A stretch of 64,000 nucleotides of DNA from Superficieibacter sp. HKU1 (lineage in GTDB: Bacteria; Pseudomonadota; Gammaproteobacteria; Enterobacterales; Enterobacteriaceae): assembly GCF_029319185.1 (NCBI RefSeq), contig NZ_CP119754.1, forward strand, positions 744,001-808,000, given 5' to 3'. The notes under the pieces were generated by a model. It had not been told where the DNA came from, did not search any database, and worked only from the letters and a program-made list of their open reading frames with translations. Shown in pieces: positions 59,728 through 64,000 of the stretch. Numbering within the stretch: position 1 is the first letter of the stretch; the number at the start of each line of letters is the position of its first letter. The translations under genes were made by a program, and so were the position numbers.

Positions 59728-61317
59728 ATGTCGATGTCCCTCTATCTCTCTGAGGTAGCCAAGCGAAGAACCTTTGCCATTATCTCTCACCCGGATGCCG
59801 GTAAAACGACCATCACTGAAAAAGTGTTGCTGTTCGGACAGGCGATCCAGACCGCCGGTACGGTAAAAGGCCGTGGCTCCAGCCAGCATGCCAAATCCGA
59901 CTGGATGGAAATGGAAAAGCAGCGTGGGATCTCAATCACCACCTCGGTGATGCAGTTTCCGTATCACGACAGCCTCGTCAACCTGCTGGATACCCCCGGG
60001 CACGAAGACTTCTCGGAAGATACCTACCGTACGCTGACGGCGGTCGACTGCTGCCTGATGGTCATCGATGCTGCAAAAGGGGTAGAAGACCGGACCCGTA
60101 AGCTGATGGAAGTCACCCGTCTGCGCGATACGCCGATCATTACCTTTATGAACAAGCTGGACCGCGACATCCGCGATCCGATGGAACTGCTGGATGAAGT
60201 CGAGAACGAGCTGAAGATTGGCTGTGCGCCGATCACCTGGCCTATCGGCTGCGGCAAACTGTTCAAAGGCGTTTACCACCTTTATAAAGACGAAACGTAT
60301 CTTTACCAGACCGGTAAAGGCCATACCATCCAGGAAGTCCGTATTGTTAAGGGGCTGAACAACCTGGATCTGGACGCGGCGGTCGGCGACGATCTGGCGC
60401 AGCAGCTTCGCGACGAGCTGGAGCTGGTCCAGGGCGCGTCGAACGAGTTCGATAAAGATCTTTTCCTGGCGGGCGAAATTACCCCGGTCTTTTTCGGCAC
60501 CGCGCTGGGTAACTTTGGCGTCGATCATATGCTGGATGGTCTGGTGGAATGGGCACCCGCGCCGATGCCGCGTAAAACAGATACGCGTACCGTAGAGGCG
60601 GCCGATGAGAAATTCACCGGCTTCGTCTTTAAGATCCAGGCCAACATGGACCCGAAACACCGTGACCGCGTGGCTTTTATGCGCGTCGTTTCCGGTAAAT
60701 ATGAAAAGGGTATGAAACTGCGTCAGGTTCGTATCGGTAAAGACGTGGTGATTTCCGATGCGCTGACCTTTATGGCTGGCGACCGCTCACACGTTGAAGA
60801 AGCGTATCCTGGCGATATCATCGGCCTGCATAACCACGGCACCATTCAGATCGGCGATACCTTTACCCAGGGCGAAATGATGAAGTTCACCGGTATCCCG
60901 AACTTCGCGCCGGAACTGTTCCGCCGCATTCGTCTGAAGGATCCGCTGAAGCAGAAACAGCTGCTGAAAGGGCTGGTCCAGCTCTCGGAAGAAGGTGCGG
61001 TGCAGGTATTCCGTCCCATCGCCAACAACGATCTGATTGTTGGTGCGGTCGGTGTTCTCCAGTTTGACGTGGTGGTTGCCCGTCTTAAAAGTGAATACAA
61101 CGTTGAAGCGATCTACGAATCGGTTAACGTGGCGACCGCCCGCTGGGTCGAAAGCACCGACGTGAAGAAATTCGAAGAGTTTAAACGTAAGAATGAACTT
61201 CACCTCGCCCTCGACGGTGGCGATAACCTGACGTATATCGCGCCGACGATGGTCAACCTGAACATCACCCAGGAACGTTATCCTGACGTGCAGTTCCGTA
61301 AAACGCGCGAGCACTAA
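59728..61317 (+). CDS. prfC: Peptide chain release factor 3, phage-rebuilt N-terminus
   Basis: 529 residues, the same as E. coli RF3, a GTPase that removes RF1/RF2 from the ribosome. The first ten residues are phage-encoded (MSMSLYLSEV instead of [10 protein letters not shown]); host sequence resumes at the att core. G1 HPDAGKTTIT, G2/G3 GISITTSV and DTPGHEDF, G4 NKLDRD are intact. Start ATG 59728 after GGAAAAG gives exact family length; ATG 59713, 59704 or 59734 are possible. Expression now depends on the phage end. Confidence 0.95.
   Translation: MSMSLYLSEVAKRRTFAIISHPDAGKTTITEKVLLFGQAIQTAGTVKGRGSSQHAKSDWMEMEKQRGISITTSVMQFPYHDSLVNLLDTPGHEDFSEDTYRTLTAVDCCLMVIDAAKGVEDRTRKLMEVTRLRDTPIITFMNKLDRDIRDPMELLDEVENELKIGCAPITWPIGCGKLFKGVYHLYKDETYLYQTGKGHTIQEVRIVKGLNNLDLDAAVGDDLAQQLRDELELVQGASNEFDKDLFLAGEITPVFFGTALGNFGVDHMLDGLVEWAPAPMPRKTDTRTVEAADEKFTGFVFKIQANMDPKHRDRVAFMRVVSGKYEKGMKLRQVRIGKDVVISDALTFMAGDRSHVEEAYPGDIIGLHNHGTIQIGDTFTQGEMMKFTGIPNFAPELFRRIRLKDPLKQKQLLKGLVQLSEEGAVQVFRPIANNDLIVGAVGVLQFDVVVARLKSEYNVEAIYESVNVATARWVESTDVKKFEEFKRKNELHLALDGGDNLTYIAPTMVNLNITQERYPDVQFRKTREH
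59773..59792 (+). other. attR core
   Basis: TTTGCCATTATCTCTCACCC, identical to attL 14892-14911. The phage bases to its left still encode VAKRR as GTAGCCAAGCGAAGA with silent changes from the host GTGGCGAAGCGCCGT. Confidence 0.93.
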
Positions 61318-61724
61318 TCTCTATGCCTTGCCGGGCGCGGCAGCCGCCGCGCCCGTTACTTTCCCTGCCTTATTAATCCCTTGCGGAAATATCTTAATTC
61401 AACGCTTTTTCGCTTCGAATGGTCTTTTTTTAGTCATCTGCGCAAGCGGAATTACCATTGTGATCTATATTTAACAAAGTGATGACAAGTTGACTGGCTG
61501 AATGCTCTGTTCAATGCGTGAATAGCAGGTTTATTAGCCAGTTAATTTGTTAATCACCATATTAATAACTGAAGAACGGCGGTCACCACCCACTTCTTAC
61601 CATTAAGCCTCGCTTATGTTGAGAAAGCACACTGACTGCTATTAGGTGAGATTTCACCGCTACAGCAAAGCGGCGTTGTGGTCGCAAGCGTCCAGATAAT
61701 GGACAAACCTACAGGATGAGTTCG
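61318..61724. promoter_or_regulatory. prfC-osmY gap; osmY control region
   Basis: No gene. A GC-rich hairpin GGGCGCGGC ... GCCGCGCCC follows prfC (about 61331-61354) and probably ends its transcript. Nearer osmY, GCTATTAG at 61638-61645 is a candidate -10 of the RpoS type, and GGTGA-GATT-TCACC (61645-61657) a leader hairpin. osmY is known to respond to osmotic stress and stationary phase. Confidence 0.5.
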
Positions 61725-62342
61725 ATGACTATGAAAAGACTGAAGATTTCTAAATCTCTGCTGGCTGTGATGTTAGGTACTGCGCTGGTGAGCGGCTCCG
61801 CCCTGGCGGAAAGCTCTACTGCGGATCATGCGAAAGCAACCTCTGACAGCGCAGGGCAAAAAATCGATAGCTCTATGAATAAAGTCGGCAATTTCATGGA
61901 CGACAGCGCGATTACAGCTAAAGTTAAAGCGGCGCTGGTTGATCACGAAACGATTAAGAGCACCGACATCTCCGTGAAAACAGAGAAAAAGGTGGTTACG
62001 TTGAGCGGCTTTGTTGAGAGTCAGGCACAGGCTGAAGAAGCGGTGAAAGTGACAAAACAAGTTGAAGGCGTTTCGTCTGTCAGCGACAAACTTCACGTAC
62101 GTGACAGCAAGTCACAGGGCGTGAAAGGCTATGCGGGCGATACGGCTACCACCAGCGAGATCAAAGCCAAATTGCTGGCCGATGATATTGTCCCGGCACG
62201 TAAAGTGAAAGTGGAAACCACCGACGGTGTGGTCCAGCTTTCCGGGACCGTAGATTCCCAGGCACAGATTGATCGTGCTGAAAGCGTCGCCAAAGCGGTT
62301 GACGGCGTGAAAAGCGTTAAGAACGACCTTAAAGCGAAGTAA
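61725..62342 (+). CDS. osmY: Periplasmic osmotic-stress protein OsmY
   Basis: 205 residues from ATG 61725 (MTMKRLKISK). Signal peptide ends SGSALA. Two BON domains (ITAKVKAALVDHETIKSTDI and SEIKAKLLADDIVPARKVKV) thought to bind membranes or misfolded proteins. A short insertion after the signal peptide (ADHAKA) distinguishes it from E. coli. Confidence 0.96.
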   Translation: MTMKRLKISKSLLAVMLGTALVSGSALAESSTADHAKATSDSAGQKIDSSMNKVGNFMDDSAITAKVKAALVDHETIKSTDISVKTEKKVVTLSGFVESQAQAEEAVKVTKQVEGVSSVSDKLHVRDSKSQGVKGYAGDTATTSEIKAKLLADDIVPARKVKVETTDGVVQLSGTVDSQAQIDRAESVAKAVDGVKSVKNDLKAK

Positions 62343-62467
62343 ATCGCAGAATACGGACCCCGGATCTCACGCCGGGGACGTGTAAACTAAAAGTAAACGA
62401 CATTGCAGTGAGCAGCCTGAGCGCTCATGTTTAGCGGTCGACAATGACTATGGTAAAGGAGAAACGT

Positions 62468-62629
62468 ATGTTTCGTTGGGGCATTATATTTCTGGTTATC
62501 GCGTTAATTGCCGCCGCTCTGGGTTTTGGTGGTCTGGCAGGTACGGCAGCGGGCGCAGCAAAAATCGTCTTTATCGTCGGTATTATTCTGTTCCTCGTCA
62601 GCCTGTTTATGGGCCGTCGACGTCCATAG
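62468..62629 (+). CDS. ytjA: DUF1328 small membrane protein YtjA
   Basis: 53 residues: MFRWGIIFLVIALIAAALGF with two membrane segments and end GRRRP. AAAGGAGAAACGT precedes ATG 62468. Usually linked with osmY in stress response. Function unknown. Confidence 0.93.
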   Translation: MFRWGIIFLVIALIAAALGFGGLAGTAAGAAKIVFIVGIILFLVSLFMGRRRP

Positions 62630-62655
62630 CGACGAGTTAGATGTGGTAAAAATGT

Positions 62656-62681
62656 AAAAGCCAGTCTCCGGACTGGCTTTT
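62656..62681 (+). terminator. Terminator after ytjA
   Basis: AAAAGCCAGTC-TCCG-GACTGGCTTTT, an eleven-pair perfect stem. Confidence 0.92.
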
Positions 62682-62752
62682 GCAGTTTCAGCGCCGGGTA
62701 AATTGCGCTACCTTAGTCGTATAACTAAGAATAATGAAAACAGGAAAGCAGG

Positions 62753-63826
62753 GTGGGACAACGAATTCCCGTGACGCTCGGCAATATAGCGCCATTATCG
62801 GTTGAACCCTTCCGTCCTGAAAAGCTTGCGCTGGTGTGTGAAGGGGGAGGCCAAAGGGGTATTTTTACTGCCGGGGTGCTGGACGAATTCATGCGCGCGC
62901 AATTCAACCCCTTCGATCTCTTTCTCGGGACGTCTGCCGGGGCGCAAAATCTCTCCGCTTATCTGTGTAACCAACCCGGCTATGCGCGTAAAGTCATCAT
63001 GCGCTACACCACCACCCGCGATTTCTTCAATCCGCTGCGTTTCGTGCGCGGCGGCAATCTAATCGATCTTGACTGGCTGGTGGACGCCACCGCCAGCAAA
63101 ATGCCGCTGGCGATGGGCTATGCGGCAGAACAGTTCGAACGGGGCAAGGCGTTCTATATGTGCGCCTGTCGTCAGGACGACTACACGCCGGGCTATTTTG
63201 CCCCTGACGAAAAAAACTGGCTGGATCTGATCCGCGCTTCCAGCGCCATTCCGGGCTTTTACCGTAGCGGCGTTTTGCTGGACGGCATCAACTACCTGGA
63301 CGGCGGCGTCAGCGATGCGATCCCGGTGCAGGAGGCCGCCAGACGTGGGGCCACAACCATCGTGGTGATCCGTACCGTGCCGTCGCAGATGTACTATACG
63401 CCGCAGTGGTTCAAACGGATGGAGCGCTGGCTGGGCGAGAGCAGCCTGCAACCGCTGGTCAACGTCGTGCAGCATCACGAAACCAGCTATCACGCAATCC
63501 AGCAGTTTATTGAACAGCCGCCGGACAACCTGCGGATCTTCGAAATTTATCCACCGAAAGTACTGAACAGTATGGCGCTGGGCAGTGGCCTGCCCGCGCT
63601 GCGGGAAGACTACAAAACCGGACGGCTGTGCGGACGCTACTTCCTGGCAACCGTCGGTAAACTGCTGGCGGAAAGCCCGCCGCTGCTGCGCCACGCGCCG
63701 CGCATTCAGGTTCCTGCGACGGTAGTGGTACCGCCAGCGCCTGTGGCTAATGATACCATCCAGACACCGATCGTCCCTGCGCCGCAGGCTAACGATGCCA
63801 GTTTTAATCACGAGGATCTGGCGTGA
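62753..63826 (+). CDS. yjjU: Patatin-like phospholipase YjjU
   Basis: 357 residues, same as E. coli YjjU, starting at GTG 62753. Patatin features: oxyanion GGGQRG (residues 31-36 region CEGGGQRGIF), nucleophile GTSAGA, and Asp in LDGGVSDAIP. Expected lipid hydrolase. Overlaps yjjV by four bases (GTGA). Confidence 0.95.
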   Translation: MGQRIPVTLGNIAPLSVEPFRPEKLALVCEGGGQRGIFTAGVLDEFMRAQFNPFDLFLGTSAGAQNLSAYLCNQPGYARKVIMRYTTTRDFFNPLRFVRGGNLIDLDWLVDATASKMPLAMGYAAEQFERGKAFYMCACRQDDYTPGYFAPDEKNWLDLIRASSAIPGFYRSGVLLDGINYLDGGVSDAIPVQEAARRGATTIVVIRTVPSQMYYTPQWFKRMERWLGESSLQPLVNVVQHHETSYHAIQQFIEQPPDNLRIFEIYPPKVLNSMALGSGLPALREDYKTGRLCGRYFLATVGKLLAESPPLLRHAPRIQVPATVVVPPAPVANDTIQTPIVPAPQANDASFNHEDLA

Positions 63827-64000
63827 CGGCGCGCTTCATTGATACCCACTGCCATTTCGACTTTCCGCCTTTTACCGGCGATGAAAGCGCCAGCGTGGAA
63901 AAAGCGGCGCGGGCGGGCGTCGATAAAATTATCCTTCCGGCAACCGAAGCCGATAACTTTGCCCGCGTTAGTGCGCTTGCGCAGCAGCACGAGGCGATTT
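63823..64000 (+). CDS. yjjV: TatD-family metal-dependent hydrolase YjjV, 5' part
   Basis: First 59 codons from GTG 63823: MTARFIDTHCHFDFPPFTGD carries the HxH metal-binding motif of TatD-type deoxyribonucleases. Continues past the window edge. Confidence 0.92.
   Translation, partial: MTARFIDTHCHFDFPPFTGDESASVEKAARAGVDKIILPATEADNFARVSALAQQHEAI

Larger units (their letters stand above)
14892..59792. mobile_element. Lambda-type (siphovirus) prophage integrated in prfC, ~44.9 kb
   Basis: Bounded by 20-bp att cores. Order: int - early left operon - cI/cro - replication - rusA - Q - RNA repeats - lysis - moron - cos - terminase - head - tail - tail fibre - accessory cargo. All essential modules look intact and no frameshifted structural gene was seen, apart from the expected programmed G/T shift. 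No red-type recombination genes and no recognisable N were found. It may be inducible. Confidence 0.96.

Noticed and set aside
14892..59792. Integrative conjugative element of the SXT type, which also uses prfC
   Set aside because: No relaxase, type IV secretion or SXT genes; the content is wholly a cos-type siphovirus.
61773..62096. Antisense frame within osmY
   Set aside because: Mirror of the osmY coding sequence, no ribosome site, no homology.

Overview
The window is an Enterobacteriaceae chromosome segment carrying a complete-looking lambda-type prophage of about 45 kb. The host flanks follow the opgB-yjjA-dnaC-dnaT-yjjB-yjjP-yjjQ-bglJ ... fhuF ... leuQPV-rsmC-holD-rimI-yjjG-prfC-osmY-ytjA-yjjU-yjjV order of E. 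coli K-12. They also carry extra genes seen in Salmonella-like genomes: an orphan PTS IIC, a GGDEF protein beside fhuF, and a DUF1435 membrane protein. Gene content and divergence suggest Citrobacter or a close relative, but sequence reading alone cannot settle the genus.

Host left arm (1-14846). The 3'-truncated opgB and the yjjP-yjjB-dnaT-dnaC-yjjA series (succinate export, primosome loading) run leftward. An AT-rich regulatory gap full of inverted repeats precedes the rightward yjjQ-bglJ LuxR pair. Then come a YbaK-type deacylase, a PTS IIC with a LacI-like operator upstream, Fur-controlled fhuF, a membrane diguanylate cyclase, a small membrane protein with its own Fur box, three tRNA-Leu(CAG) genes, and rsmC / holD-rimI-yjjG.

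Prophage (attL core 14892-14911, attR core 59773-59792; 20-bp core inside prfC). The left end has int and a long leftward early operon of small, overlapping genes. It includes a Bro-N antirepressor-like protein and a short homologue of the DNA polymerase III beta clamp. The immunity region has a cleavable CI-type repressor, a Cro-like protein and matching palindromic operators on both sides of cI. The rightward early genes are an O-like initiator with iterons inside its gene, a DnaC-type loader, a DnaB helicase, RusA and a Q-type antiterminator. The late leader contains three tandem copies of a structured RNA, each followed by a terminator. Lysis uses a phage-21-type pinholin, a SAR endolysin and Rz/Rz1. 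A lipid A acyltransferase moron follows, then a lambda-type cos site (cosQ and cosN), then terminase, head and tail genes in lambda order up to a very large J (2300 aa) and a self-cleaving tail fibre. The right end carries accessory cargo: a lone ParA-like ATPase with five repeats at exact 19-bp spacing, a LexA-box-controlled pair that includes a UmuD'-like protein, and two unknown small genes.

Host right arm (59728-64000). Integration cut prfC after its first codons. The phage end supplies a replacement start, so RF3 is again 529 aa but with an altered N-terminus and presumably a phage-borne promoter. A 29-codon stub remains at attL. Downstream are osmY, ytjA, yjjU and the first part of yjjV.

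The points most worth following up are the truncated beta clamp, the triplicated structured RNA, the ParA/19-bp repeat locus, the phage LpxL homologue between degenerate direct repeats, and the LexA-controlled UmuD' mimic.
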